A stretch of 64,000 nt of DNA from Arthrobacter sp. EPSL27 (GCF_001512305.1 NZ_LNUT01000003.1:124001-188000), one strand, 5' to 3'; positions 28,758-37,374 are shown, counted from the first letter of the stretch. Notes: generated by a model not told the origin, from the letters alone. Translations and numbers: made by a program.

Positions 28758-29581
28758 CAGGCTTCCTTGACCACGCGGTTCTTCAGCTGTCCCAGGCCCT
28801 CGATGCTGGTGACCAGGATCTGGCCTTCCTGCAGGTAGCGCTTGGGGTCCTGGGCGTGGCCCACACCGCCGGGGGTGCCGGTGGCGATCACATCGCCCGG
28901 GTTCAGCGTGATGATGGTGGAGATGTAGGAGACCAGGAACTCGGGGGTGAAGACGACGTCGTTCGTGGGCGTCTGCTGCTGGATCTCGCCGTCCACCGCG
29001 GTGGTCATGAGGCCGCCGCTGAACTCGTCCTTGGTGACCAGGGCCGGGCCGAACGGGGTGGACTTCTCCCAGGTCTTGCCCTGCAGCCACTGGACGGTGC
29101 GGAACTGGTAGTCGCGCATGGACACGTCGTTGAGCACGGCGTAGCCGGCGATGTGGTCCGCGGCGTCGGCTTCGCTGATCCGGCGGCCCTTCTTGCCGAT
29201 CACGACGGCGAGCTCGGACTCCCAGTCCACCGTGTCCGATTCCTGCGGCAGGGCGAGGTCGTCATTCGGGCCGATCAGGGATTCCTGGTACTTGGCGAAC
29301 AGGGTGGGGAACTCGGGGACTTCCCGGCCCATTTCCTTGATGTGATTGCGGTAGTTGTGGCCCACGCAGATGATCTTCCCGGGGGAGGGGACCACGGCGT
29401 CGAGGTCCGCGCCCTCGAGCGGGTGGGTGGCGCCGGCCGCGTTCTGGGCGGTCGCTTCCCAGCCTTCGGAGCGGAGCAGCGCCCCGACGTCGGCGAATCC
29501 GTCGATCTCGGTCAGGGTGTCGCCGTCCTGGCGCACTGCCTGGGTGGTGCCGGCTGCGGTGCGGAGGGTAAGGAGTCTCAT
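28757..29581 (-). CDS. fumarylacetoacetate hydrolase family protein (fumarylpyruvate hydrolase)
   Basis: A 274-residue FAH-fold hydrolase. Characteristic stretches are CVGHNYRNHIKEMG, PTLFAKYQESLIGPND and the metal-binding Glu-x-Glu in VDWESELAVVIGKKGR, with the late TGTPGGVG loop. In gentisate catabolism it cleaves fumarylpyruvate to fumarate and pyruvate. Its ATG overlaps the gentisate dioxygenase stop by one base (TAATG) and its own stop overlaps the isomerase start by one base, so the three genes are tightly coupled. Start set at 29581; upstream extension is out of context. Confidence 0.92.
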   Translation of the reverse strand: MRLLTLRTAAGTTQAVRQDGDTLTEIDGFADVGALLRSEGWEATAQNAAGATHPLEGADLDAVVPSPGKIICVGHNYRNHIKEMGREVPEFPTLFAKYQESLIGPNDDLALPQESDTVDWESELAVVIGKKGRRISEADAADHIAGYAVLNDVSMRDYQFRTVQWLQGKTWEKSTPFGPALVTKDEFSGGLMTTAVDGEIQQQTPTNDVVFTPEFLVSYISTIITLNPGDVIATGTPGGVGHAQDPKRYLQEGQILVTSIEGLGQLKNRVVKEA

Positions 29582-30711
29582 TACTTGGTGCGTCCTTCGA
29601 TGTAGGTGCGGTTGAAGTTCAGCCGTTCGAAAATGGGGGCGTCGCTGAAGCGGAAAAGGTCGAACCCGCTCTCCGCCTGCAGTGACCAGGCGGCCCACGA
29701 CGGGACGACGAAGAGGTCGCCCTTCGCCAGCTTCCGGGTTTCGCCGTTGAGGACCACGGAGCCGGAGCCCTCAAAGACCTGCCAGACGCTGGAGCCGACC
29801 TCGCGGACGGCTTCGGTGGAAGCTCCGGCGCGGAGCCGGTGGAATTCGGCCCGGATGGTCGGCATCACGTCGCCGCCGGTGGTGGGGTTGGAGAACCGGA
29901 CGGCGGCGTGGCCCTGGGACACGGTGGCCGGGTGGCCCTCGTCCTCGAGCAGCAGCTGCTCCCGCAGGGCCCGGTCGGTGTACTCCCAGCGGTACGCCGC
30001 GATGGGGGAGCTGGTGGTGTCGTCCAGGCCGGAGAGCGGGCGCAGGCCCGGGTGGGCCCAGAGCCGCTCGGACCGGGAGATGTCCGGGGTGGCCTCGTCG
30101 GTGACGCGTTCGGTGCCGAACTCGAAGAAGCCGGCGTCGGCGTAGTGCACGAACGGGATGTCCAGGCCGTCAATCCAGGCCATCGGCTCATCGGTGTCGT
30201 TGTGGTGGCCGTGGAAGTTCCAGCCCGGGGTGAGCAGGAAGTCCCCGCGGGACATCCGGACCGGATCCCCGTTCACGACGGTCCAGACACCCTCGCCCTC
30301 GACCACAAAGCGGAAGGCGTTCTGGGAGTGGCGGTGCTCGGGGGCGGTCTCGCGGGCCCCCAGGTACTGGATTGCCGCCCACAGTGTGGGGGTGGCGTAC
30401 GGGGTGTTCCCCAGGCCGGGGTTGGCCAGGGCGATTGCGCGGCGCTCGCCGCCCCGGCCCACCGGGACCAGATCGCCGGCACGGGCGGCCAGAGGGTACA
30501 GGTCGCTCCACCGCCAGACGTGCGGCACGGCTTTGGGGGACGGGACCATGGGCATCAGGTCCGCGATCTCGGTCCAGAGGGGAATCAGGTTCTCCCGGTC
30601 AAAGTCCCGGTACAGCTCCTCCAGCTGGGCAGCCTCTTCCGGCGTCGGCTCCGGAGCTACGTGCCCCGCAGCCACTGATTCATGGGTCGTGTTCTCGGCG
30701 CTGATGGACAC
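29581..30711 (-). CDS. gentisate 1,2-dioxygenase
   Basis: A 376-residue bicupin dioxygenase. The N-terminal cupin carries the iron-binding histidines (EHRHSQNAFRFVVEGEGVW and later NFHGHHND); the C-terminal cupin (WQVFEGSGSVVLNGETRKLA) lacks them, as usual. It opens gentisate (2,5-dihydroxybenzoate) to maleylpyruvate with O2. The start is GTG 30711 with GAGGAGG upstream. It is the first gene of the leftward operon, and an IclR-type inverted repeat is centred 86 bp before its start. Confidence 0.94.
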   Translation of the reverse strand: MSISAENTTHESVAAGHVAPEPTPEEAAQLEELYRDFDRENLIPLWTEIADLMPMVPSPKAVPHVWRWSDLYPLAARAGDLVPVGRGGERRAIALANPGLGNTPYATPTLWAAIQYLGARETAPEHRHSQNAFRFVVEGEGVWTVVNGDPVRMSRGDFLLTPGWNFHGHHNDTDEPMAWIDGLDIPFVHYADAGFFEFGTERVTDEATPDISRSERLWAHPGLRPLSGLDDTTSSPIAAYRWEYTDRALREQLLLEDEGHPATVSQGHAAVRFSNPTTGGDVMPTIRAEFHRLRAGASTEAVREVGSSVWQVFEGSGSVVLNGETRKLAKGDLFVVPSWAAWSLQAESGFDLFRFSDAPIFERLNFNRTYIEGRTK

Positions 30712-30788
30712 GGGGGCCTCCTCGGCAGGTCAGAAGTGGTGGTTGGCGTACTTCGACTCTACGGACGCGCCAGTGTGACCCCCAACAT

Positions 30789-30805
30789 ATTCTGCTGGTC
30801 AGAAT
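30789..30805. promoter_or_regulatory. IclR-type operator before gentisate dioxygenase
   Basis: ATTCTG-CTGGT-CAGAAT, a perfect 6-bp inverted repeat with a 5-base spacer. The same TTCTG-N5-CAGAA pattern occurs at 31634-31648. A single CAGAA half-site is also present at about 30729-30733, nearer the dioxygenase start. Confidence 0.75.
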
Positions 30806-30819
30806 TGGCGGGCGCGCTG

Positions 30820-31641
30820 TCAGTCCGGGTCGGCCGGGTTGGCGGCGATGTCGATCTCCAGCTGCCGGCAGGTTTCCCGCAGGGCGGGGACCAGGCCGGC
30901 GTCGAACACCTTGCGGAAGCGGGTGGCGGGCGTGGACACGCTGAGTGCGCCCACCACCTGGCCGTGGCGGTTGTGCAGGGCAATCCCGAGCGCGCTCACG
31001 CCGTCCTCGGTGCCTTCGAAGTTGGCGGCGAAGCGGTTGCTGCGGATTGACTCCAGTTCACGCAGGAACGCCGGGTACTCCTCCGCCGGAATCGTGTCCC
31101 CGCCGATCTCCGCATTGTTGCTGCGGAAGAGCTGGTCGATCATCTGGGGTTCCAGTTCGGCGAGCATGGCCTTGCCCCCGGAGGTTTTGTTGGCGGGCAT
31201 CACCGTTCCCTGCCGGTCACCCACGCGCAACACGTTGTTTCCCTCCACCGAGGACAGGAAGCGGACCTTCGTCCCCACCCGCACCATGAGGTTGACGGTC
31301 TCGTTCAGCTGCGCGGAGAGCAGCTCCATGTGCGGCTGGGCGAGCGAGCGGAGCAACCGCGTCCAGCTGAGCCCGGCCGGCCCGACGCCCATGGCCGGCC
31401 CGGGCACGTAGCGGCGCGTTTCGTCCTGCACGGCAAAGCCCCGGTAGACCAGCATCGCCAGGAGGCGGTGGGCTGTGGACGGGGCCACGCCCAGCTCATC
31501 CGCGGCGTCCTTGAGCCGCAGCGCCCCGCCGTCGCGGAGTAACTGCAAGAGCTGCAGCGCGTTGTCCACGGCCTCGATGGAATACGTCGGCCGCTTCTGG
31601 ACAGGCTTCCGGGCCGAAGCGGACGCGGGCTTGTTCTGCAC
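30820..31641 (-). CDS. IclR family regulator of 3-hydroxybenzoate/gentisate genes
   Basis: A 273-residue IclR protein: N-terminal winged HTH (~25-85, RLKDAADELGVAPSTAHRLLAML) and effector domain (LMVRVGTKVRFLSSVEGNNVL, then HNRHGQVVGALSVSTP). It lies between the gentisate operon and the divergent transporter-monooxygenase pair, with matching inverted repeats in front of each. The GTG start at 31641 lies inside one of these repeats, which implies autoregulation and probably a very short or absent leader. Likely effector: gentisate or 3-hydroxybenzoate. Confidence 0.9.
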   Translation of the reverse strand: MQNKPASASARKPVQKRPTYSIEAVDNALQLLQLLRDGGALRLKDAADELGVAPSTAHRLLAMLVYRGFAVQDETRRYVPGPAMGVGPAGLSWTRLLRSLAQPHMELLSAQLNETVNLMVRVGTKVRFLSSVEGNNVLRVGDRQGTVMPANKTSGGKAMLAELEPQMIDQLFRSNNAEIGGDTIPAEEYPAFLRELESIRSNRFAANFEGTEDGVSALGIALHNRHGQVVGALSVSTPATRFRKVFDAGLVPALRETCRQLEIDIAANPADPD

Positions 31642-31648
31642 ATCAGAA
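31634..31648. promoter_or_regulatory. IclR-type operator at the IclR/transporter divergent promoter
   Basis: TTCTG-CACAT-CAGAA, a 5-bp inverted repeat with a 5-base spacer that covers the GTG start of the IclR gene and lies 43 bp before the transporter ATG. It matches the site at 30789-30805 at all arm positions. Confidence 0.7.
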
Positions 31649-31690
31649 TTCTATTGTGGTTCACTTGGCGCGGCTAGGACAGTTAGTGGC

Positions 31691-33025
31691 ATGAATCACA
31701 CACCTTCCGCTGCAGCGCCGCACCGGTCCGAACCGGGGGCAGCCACCCCCGCGGCCGCTGACGGGCCTGCATCCAAATTCTCCAAAGGCTCGGCAGCCGC
31801 CGTGCTGGTCTGCTGGCTGTTGGTGGTCTTCGACGGCTACGACCTCATCGTCTACGGCACAGTCCAGTCCTCCCTCATCACCGAGACCGGCTGGGGCCTG
31901 AACAAGGCCACCGCAGGAACCGTCGGATCCATGGCCTTCGTCGGCATGATGATCGGCGCCATCTTCGCCGGCCGGATGGCCGACTCGTGGGGCCGCCGCC
32001 GCACCATCCTGGGCTGCGCCGTCGTCTTTTCGGTGTTCACCGTCCTGTGCGCCTTCGCTCCCAGCGCCGCCGTCTTCGGCGTCCTGCGGCTCCTCGCCGG
32101 CATCGGCCTGGGCGGCTTGGTGCCGTCGGCGAATGCCCTCGTGGCCGAGCTTGTCCCCACGAAGTGGCGGTCCACCATCGCCACCCTGATGATGTCCGGT
32201 GTGCCGATCGGCGGGTCCATTGCCGCCCTGGTCGGCATCCAATTGATCCCCGCCTTCGGCTGGGAGTCCATGTTCCTCGTGGCCGGCCTGGCCCTGGTGA
32301 TCGTGGTGCCGCTGGGCCTCAAGTACCTCCCGGAGACGCTGGCCCCCGCCGGTGCCGCCGGCTCGGCGCCCGGCAGGGGGCAGCAGCTCAAGGAGCCGGC
32401 CGGGTTCTCCTCCCTGCTCCGCGCACCGTACCTCGGCGCCAGCATGCTGTTCGCCCTGGCGACCATCGCCACGCTCTTCGCCTGGTACGGGCTGGGCACC
32501 TGGCTGCCCAACCTGATGCAGCTGGCCGGCTACAACCTGGGGTCCGCCCTGACCTTCGCCCTCGCCCTGAACCTCGGCGCCGTGGCCGGGTCGGTCCTCA
32601 CGGCCTGGGCCGGGACCCGGTTCGGTCCCATGCCCACGGCCATCGCCGCGGCCGCCGTCGCAGCCGGGGCCCTGGTGGTCCTGGTCACGGGCCCGCCGGT
32701 CGCCGTCGTGTATTTCATGCTGGTCCTCGCCGGCGTCGGAACGCACGGCACGCAGTGCCTCATCATCGCCGCCGTCGCGAGCCACTATCCGGGCCACCTG
32801 CGCGGCACCGCGCTGGGCTGGGCGCTGGGGACGGGCCGCATCGGCGCCGTCGCCGCACCCCAGGTGGGCGGCCTGCTGCTGGCCGCCGGGCTCGGCGTCA
32901 ATTCCAACTTCCTCGCCTTCGCCGGGGCAGCCGCGATCGCCGCGGTCCTGCTGGCCGCCGTCTGGCTCAAACTCAAGTCCAAGTCCTCAATCTCACCCTC
33001 GTCAACAGGAGCAAGCAATGTCTGA
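31691..33025 (+). CDS. MFS aromatic acid:H+ symporter (AAHS family), probable 3-hydroxybenzoate uptake
   Basis: A 444-residue 12-TM transporter. The AAHS marks are present: FDGYDLIVYGTV in helix 1 with the essential Asp pair, and GRMADSWGRRRT in the loop between helices 2 and 3. A ~30-residue hydrophilic, Ala/Pro-rich tail precedes helix 1. It overlaps the 3-hydroxybenzoate 6-monooxygenase gene by eight bases, so it most likely imports 3-hydroxybenzoate or gentisate. ATG 31691 is chosen because longer frames run through the divergent promoter. Confidence 0.92.
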   Translation: MNHTPSAAAPHRSEPGAATPAAADGPASKFSKGSAAAVLVCWLLVVFDGYDLIVYGTVQSSLITETGWGLNKATAGTVGSMAFVGMMIGAIFAGRMADSWGRRRTILGCAVVFSVFTVLCAFAPSAAVFGVLRLLAGIGLGGLVPSANALVAELVPTKWRSTIATLMMSGVPIGGSIAALVGIQLIPAFGWESMFLVAGLALVIVVPLGLKYLPETLAPAGAAGSAPGRGQQLKEPAGFSSLLRAPYLGASMLFALATIATLFAWYGLGTWLPNLMQLAGYNLGSALTFALALNLGAVAGSVLTAWAGTRFGPMPTAIAAAAVAAGALVVLVTGPPVAVVYFMLVLAGVGTHGTQCLIIAAVASHYPGHLRGTALGWALGTGRIGAVAAPQVGGLLLAAGLGVNSNFLAFAGAAAIAAVLLAAVWLKLKSKSSISPSSTGASNV

Positions 33026-34289
33026 GCACGTCCAGTCCACCGGAGCGGAATCCACCGATGTCCTCGTCATCGGAGGGGGCATGGCCGGGCTGGCCGGGGC
33101 CCTTGCGCTGCGTGAGAACGGCGCCAACGTCACCCTCGTCGAACGCGCCCCCGAATTCGGCGAGGTGGGCGCCGGCCTGCAGATGGCCCCCAACGCCTCC
33201 CGCGTCCTGAAGCGCTGGGGCCTGCTGGAAAAGGCCCTTGAGATCGGGGTCCAGCCGAAGCACCTGGTCTTCCGCGACGCCATCACCGGCGAGGAGCTCA
33301 CCCGCCAGAGCCTGGGCGGGGAATTCGAGGAACGCTACGGCGCACCCTACGTCGTTATCCACCGCAGCGACCTGCACCGGGTCCTGCTCGAAGGCTGCGA
33401 GGCGGCCGGCGTCACGCTGGTCAACGACGTCATGGTCGAAAGCGTGGAAACCGTCAACGGCCGGGGCGTGGCGCACACCGCCGCCGGCGTGGACTATGAG
33501 GCCGACGTCGTGATCGGCGCCGACGGCCTCCGGTCCACCCTGCGTCCGCTGGTGACCAACGACGAGCCCGTCTCCTCCGCCTACGTCGCCTACCGCGGCA
33601 CCGTCCCGATCACCGCGGACACGCCCAAGGCCGACCTCGAGGACGTCATTGTCTACCTCGGCCCGGACTGCCACCTGGTGCAGTACCCGCTGCGCAAGGG
33701 CAAGCTGCTGAACACCGTGGCCGTCTTCAAGTCCCCCTCTTTTGAGCGCGGCGAAGAGCAGTACGGCGGCGTGGACGAGCTGGAGGCGGCGTACAAGGAC
33801 TGCGTCCCGGCCGTCCAGGAAGCCCTCAAGAACCTGGCCACCGGCATCCGCTGGCCCATGTACGACCGCGACCCGATCGAAAACTGGGTTGCCGGGCGCA
33901 TGGTGCTGATGGGCGACGCCGCCCACCCGATGCTCCAGTACCTCGCCCAGGGCGCCTGCCAGGCGCTGGAGGACGCCGCCGTGCTCCAGGACGCCACGGT
34001 GGGGACCGTCTTCACCGACGACGGCATCAACCCGGACGCCTGGGACGGTGCCATCAAGGACTTCAACAGCATCCGCGCCGGCCGCACCGCGCGGGTCCAG
34101 CGCACCGCCCGCGTCTGGGGCGAGTCCTGGCACGTCTCCGGCCTGGCCCGGACGCTGCGCAACCTGCTCTTCAAGAGCCGCAACGACAACGATTTCCGCT
34201 ACAACGACTGGCTGTACGGCCAGGACGGCGACGGCGTCCCGGCAGTCCGCGAGGCCCGTCCCGCCCTGGCGGACCGGGTTCCCGCCTGA
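33018..34289 (+). CDS. 3-hydroxybenzoate 6-monooxygenase
   Basis: A 423-residue FAD-dependent aromatic hydroxylase. GGGMAGL near residue 20 binds FAD, RSDLHRVLLEGCEAAG gives the second conserved arginine region, DVVIGADGLRSTLRPL is the DG motif and LMGDAAHPMLQYLAQGACQALEDA the GD motif; the QYLAQGACQALEDA stretch is typical of the 3-hydroxybenzoate/salicylate hydroxylase group. It converts 3-hydroxybenzoate to gentisate with NADH and O2, supplying the dioxygenase at 29581. CAGGAG precedes ATG 33018, which lies inside the transporter's last codons. Confidence 0.9.
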   Translation: MSEHVQSTGAESTDVLVIGGGMAGLAGALALRENGANVTLVERAPEFGEVGAGLQMAPNASRVLKRWGLLEKALEIGVQPKHLVFRDAITGEELTRQSLGGEFEERYGAPYVVIHRSDLHRVLLEGCEAAGVTLVNDVMVESVETVNGRGVAHTAAGVDYEADVVIGADGLRSTLRPLVTNDEPVSSAYVAYRGTVPITADTPKADLEDVIVYLGPDCHLVQYPLRKGKLLNTVAVFKSPSFERGEEQYGGVDELEAAYKDCVPAVQEALKNLATGIRWPMYDRDPIENWVAGRMVLMGDAAHPMLQYLAQGACQALEDAAVLQDATVGTVFTDDGINPDAWDGAIKDFNSIRAGRTARVQRTARVWGESWHVSGLARTLRNLLFKSRNDNDFRYNDWLYGQDGDGVPAVREARPALADRVPA

Positions 34290-34306
34290 TCTGAGCCAGC
34301 CACCAC

Positions 34307-34367
34307 AACGCGGGGTCACTCCGCGCCCATCCCGAGGCCCGGGACGGGCGTGGAGTGACCCCGCGTT
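34307..34367. terminator. long bidirectional terminator
   Basis: A 16-bp perfect outer stem (34307-34322 with 34352-34367) continued by inner pairings CGCCC/GGGCG and TCCCG/CGGGA. It separates the monooxygenase gene from the convergent nagA gene and should fold on either strand. Confidence 0.85.
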
Positions 34368-34394
34368 GCTTCGTTGAGGGCCCCGGCGGCCGGT

Positions 34395-35639
34395 TCAGGC
34401 GGGGACGGGCTCAGCCGGGCCGGGCAGGATGCGGCCGTTGCGCAGCACCGTCACCAGCTCGAAGTCCGGGCCCACGGCAACGACGTCGGCGCGCATCCCG
34501 GCCCGGACACTTCCGATTTCTGCTTCCTGGCCCAGGACCCTGGCCGGAACCAGCGTTGCCGCCAGGACCGCATCGGCTGGGGCTACGCCGGCGGCCACCG
34601 TGGTCCGGACCACCTCCAGCAGGGTGGCCGTGCCGCCGGCGAGGGCGCCGTTGCTGCCCAGGGTGGCCACTCCGTCGTCCACCACCACCTCCGACGAGCC
34701 CAAGGTGTAGTCGCCGTCGGGAAGCCCGGCGGCCGCCATGGAGTCCGAGACCAGCGCGATGTTCCCGGCTCCGGCCAGGTCAAACACCATCCGGACCGTT
34801 TCCGAGTCGAGGTGGACGCCGTCGCCGATGAGTTCGACTACGGCGGTGCCTGCTGCCGCCAGCCGCAGGCAGGCCGCGGCCGGCCCGGGTTCCCGGTGGT
34901 GCAGCGGCGGCATGCCGTTAAACAGGTGCGTCACCGTTGGGCGGGCGTGCGGCCCGAAGCCCTGCCCGGCGCCGATGAGCTCCGCGGCCTCCGCCAGCGA
35001 GGCCGCAGCCCTGCGCGCATCCGCGGCGGTGTGGCCCAGCGAGGGCGTGACGCCGTGCTGCGTGAGCATCCGGAGCAGCTCGGGGGTGCCCGGCAGTTCC
35101 GGGGCGTAGGTCATGGTCCGCAGCGCACCGCCGGCGGACTCCAGCAGGTCCTGCAGCAGTTCCGGATCGGGGTCGCGGAGCCAGCGCGGGTCCTGCGCGC
35201 CGCAGCGGGCGCGGGAGAGGAAGGGGCCCTCGGCGTGGATTCCCGCGATGAGTCCCTCGGCGGCCAGGGTCCGGAGGACGCCGAGTGCCCGCAGCAGCTC
35301 AGCGGCCGGGGCGGTGACGAGGCTGGCCAGCAGCGTGGTGGTCCCGTTGCGGTGCAGAAAGTCCACCGCCTGCCGGCAGGCCCGGGCGTCTCCGGTCGGG
35401 AAACCGCCGCCGGCCGCGCCGTGGCAGTGGAGGTCCACCAGGCCGGGCAGCAGCGAGCTGCCGGGCGGCAGGGGGATCTCCTGCGCGCCGGGGAACTGCG
35501 CCGCGTCATAGCCGCCGGCGGGCCCGGCATAGGCGATCCGGCCGCCGGTCACCGCCACGGCGGCGTCCGCGGTGCGGGCGCCGTCGGTGAGGAGGGCGCC
35601 GCGCAGGATGTACGCGGGCGAATCGCTGGGGTCGGGCAT
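34395..35639 (-). CDS. nagA: N-acetylglucosamine-6-phosphate deacetylase
   Basis: A 414-residue amidohydrolase-fold enzyme. Visible landmarks: GLVDLHCHGAAGGGF (first metal site), AEGPFLSRARCGAQDPRWL, SLGHTAADA, THLFNGMPPLHHREPG and VSDSMAAAGLPDG with the catalytic Asp. It deacetylates GlcNAc-6-phosphate in amino sugar and peptidoglycan recycling. It stands without nagB or a GlcNAc transporter nearby. A one-gene or two-gene unit with the NTF2-like gene upstream (11-bp gap) is possible. Confidence 0.93.
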   Translation of the reverse strand: MPDPSDSPAYILRGALLTDGARTADAAVAVTGGRIAYAGPAGGYDAAQFPGAQEIPLPPGSSLLPGLVDLHCHGAAGGGFPTGDARACRQAVDFLHRNGTTTLLASLVTAPAAELLRALGVLRTLAAEGLIAGIHAEGPFLSRARCGAQDPRWLRDPDPELLQDLLESAGGALRTMTYAPELPGTPELLRMLTQHGVTPSLGHTAADARRAAASLAEAAELIGAGQGFGPHARPTVTHLFNGMPPLHHREPGPAAACLRLAAAGTAVVELIGDGVHLDSETVRMVFDLAGAGNIALVSDSMAAAGLPDGDYTLGSSEVVVDDGVATLGSNGALAGGTATLLEVVRTTVAAGVAPADAVLAATLVPARVLGQEAEIGSVRAGMRADVVAVGPDFELVTVLRNGRILPGPAEPVPA

Positions 35640-35650
35640 CGGGAGTGTCC

Positions 35651-36010
35651 TCAGGCCATCAGCGTGAGCACGGCGATCCGGTACCCCTCGGCTGACTCGA
35701 TGAGCTGGTAGCAGAAGCGCTCGGGCTGCCGGGCGGCGTAGGACCAGGTGACGTCGGCCCAGACGGTGCCCGGCGCCTCGCCCATGATGACGACCTGCCG
35801 GCCGACGTCGTCCACTCCGGCGTACTGGCTGAAGGCGGAAGTGAAGAACTCCTCGGTCTGGCGGGAGTCGCTGACAGGGATCGAGGTGCCGGGGAACAGG
35901 ATGAGCGACGGCACCGCGTACATGCCGGCGATCGCCCGGGCATCGCGGGCCAGCAATGCAGCGGCGTAGTCATTGAAGAACTCTTCTACCTTGGCATTGG
36001 TCACAGTCAT
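35651..36010 (-). CDS. NTF2-like/SnoaL-type small protein
   Basis: 119 residues with the cone-shaped NTF2-like fold pattern: an N-terminal helix (VEEFFNDYAAALLARDARAIAGMY), then beta strands with ILFPGTSIPV, DDVGRQVVIM, VWADVTWSYAAR and a final strand AVLTLMA. Such proteins include DUF4440 and SnoaL-like cyclases, but no catalytic set can be identified here. It is 11 bp upstream of nagA on the same strand; a functional relation is not evident. Confidence 0.75.
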   Translation of the reverse strand: MTVTNAKVEEFFNDYAAALLARDARAIAGMYAVPSLILFPGTSIPVSDSRQTEEFFTSAFSQYAGVDDVGRQVVIMGEAPGTVWADVTWSYAARQPERFCYQLIESAEGYRIAVLTLMA

Positions 36011-36148
36011 GGCCCCAGACTACAAACCCTGCCGTTCCCGCGCACCGGGCTGGAAATCCGGCGGGGACGATTGGCCCTACCGGCCGGCGGGAGGCCGGGC
36101 CGATAATCGGCCGTATCCACCCCTGTTCAAACTATGGAGGCGATTGTC

Positions 36149-36451
36149 GTGTCGGTTTATACGCTGGGAATCTGGCTGGTGCATCCGGGCCGCGAGAACG
36201 ACTTCGTGCAGGCCTGGCGGGATCTGGCCCGCAAGACCCAGGAAGACTTCCCGCATACGCAGGCCGTGCTGATGCACGACCGCGACGTCCGGAACCGGTT
36301 CATCAGCACCGGCCCGTGGGAGTCCCTGGAGCAGGTCGAACAGTGGCGGGCCTCCGAGACGTACCGGCACGGCCTCGAGGTGATGAAAGAGATGCTGGAG
36401 CATTTTGAGCCGCACACCCTGGACGAGGCCGCCGACGTCGGCAGGGACTAA
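36149..36451 (+). CDS. antibiotic biosynthesis monooxygenase (ABM)-like protein
   Basis: About 100 residues of dimeric ferredoxin-like alpha/beta-barrel type (VYTLGIWLVHPGRENDFVQA, HDRDVRNRFISTGPW, VEQWRASETY). ABM-domain proteins range from quinol monooxygenases to heme degraders; the substrate is unknown here. I prefer GTG 36149 because GGAGG (36136-36140) is at the right distance; the ATG at 36134 would lie before that site. Confidence 0.72.
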   Translation: MSVYTLGIWLVHPGRENDFVQAWRDLARKTQEDFPHTQAVLMHDRDVRNRFISTGPWESLEQVEQWRASETYRHGLEVMKEMLEHFEPHTLDEAADVGRD

Positions 36452-36529
36452 GCGCTGCTGACCGGCTGGCCAACCGAGTCGCCTGCCGCCCATTCTGGCC
36501 TCTGACTGGCGACGGCGGTGCCGGTCGGA

Positions 36530-37075
36530 TCAGCCGCGGGGCCGCGGCTTGGCGGGGAACAGCGGGCGGCAGTCGGTGCAGACGCCGACGTCGGAATCCG
36601 GCGATCCGTCGCGGCCCAGTGTCACTTTGCGTTCCAGCTCAAGGCGGCCGTGCAGGACCCACGCCATCACGGCTAGGGACAGCACCCCGACGGCGGCTTG
36701 GAGGGACGGAGGGGCGTCCCGTGCCGAGGTCGCCCACACGGCGCCAAACAGGCCCAGCGTGGGCCAGCGCAGATCGCAGAGCGTGGCGGCCGCGCCGATC
36801 GGGGCGTTTACGTAGCTGCCTGCAAGGAATCCGGCGAGGACCGATGCCGCAGCCACCAAGCCGTAGCCCGGCCAGCCGGTGCCTGCGCCGGCAACCATGC
36901 CGTTGGCAGCCATCAGGAAGGAGGCGGCGAGGCCGGCCGCGGCCATGGTTACGGCCATGCGGGCCCGGGACCAGCGGCGAAGCACCTGCGGGAGTTGCCG
37001 CAGGCGGTCAAGGTGCGAGGGTCCATCGGCTGTGCCCGGGCCGGTGTCCTGCCGGGCTTTGCTTGTGACTGTCAA
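36530..37075 (-). CDS. membrane protein with C-terminal CxxC tail, possibly metal-related
   Basis: A ~181-residue protein with four hydrophobic segments and a hydrophilic C-terminus containing CTDC. I prefer the TTG at 37075 (AGGAAC upstream), because the longer frame to 37216 runs through the CsoR-type operator. No family is recognised. It is transcribed away from the palindrome ATACCC-TATG-GGGTAT, opposite the 39-residue cysteine-rich protein, so both may answer to a copper-responsive repressor. The role is inferred from context only. Confidence 0.55.
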   Translation of the reverse strand: MTVTSKARQDTGPGTADGPSHLDRLRQLPQVLRRWSRARMAVTMAAAGLAASFLMAANGMVAGAGTGWPGYGLVAAASVLAGFLAGSYVNAPIGAAATLCDLRWPTLGLFGAVWATSARDAPPSLQAAVGVLSLAVMAWVLHGRLELERKVTLGRDGSPDSDVGVCTDCRPLFPAKPRPRG

Positions 37076-37167
37076 GGCTGTTCCTGGTCCGGTCTCAAAA
37101 CTTGGTGGTTTCGGTGGATGTCGATCCTTGGGCTGCAGGTGCGGAGCTTGCAGCCGTGATTCTAAAT

Positions 37168-37183
37168 ATACCCTATGGGGTAT
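37168..37183. promoter_or_regulatory. CsoR-family-type operator
   Basis: ATACCC-TATG-GGGTAT, a 6-bp inverted repeat with G-tracts, the pattern bound by CsoR/RicR copper repressors. It lies between the divergent membrane protein gene (start 37075) and the small cysteine-rich gene (start 37237), 93 and 54 bp from them. No csoR gene is in the window. Confidence 0.7.
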
Positions 37184-37236
37184 TATTTCTGGTATCAGGT
37201 GCGGCATCCGCGGCACCCCGGGCGTTGGGAGTTCAT

Positions 37237-37356
37237 ATGTGCGCTGCAGTTCGTTGTAATCGTTGTGGAAAGATCACCTGGGCCGGCTGCGGCGAGCACG
37301 TCGATTCGGTCTTGGCAGACGTGCCCCAGGATCAGCGCTGCACCTGCGACGACTAA
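37237..37356 (+). CDS. 39-residue cysteine-rich small protein, candidate metal binder
   Basis: A small gene with GGGAG ahead of ATG 37237. The product has six Cys (2, 7, 10, 18, 35, 37) and one His (21) in 39 residues, arranged as a CxxCGK knuckle, then GCGEH, then a terminal CxC. The pattern suggests a small metal-binding or zinc-ribbon-like protein. It directly follows a CsoR-type operator, so copper binding is the first hypothesis; zinc is also possible. A short hairpin follows the stop. Confidence 0.65.
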   Translation: MCAAVRCNRCGKITWAGCGEHVDSVLADVPQDQRCTCDD

Positions 37357-37374
37357 TCGGCGCAGTAACCCCTC

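Noticed and set aside
28293..29090. A 265-codon minus-strand frame over the isomerase remnant and the FAH gene.
   Set aside because: Only its 51 codons from 28757 are real isomerase sequence; the rest is out of frame with the FAH gene or follows the deletion.
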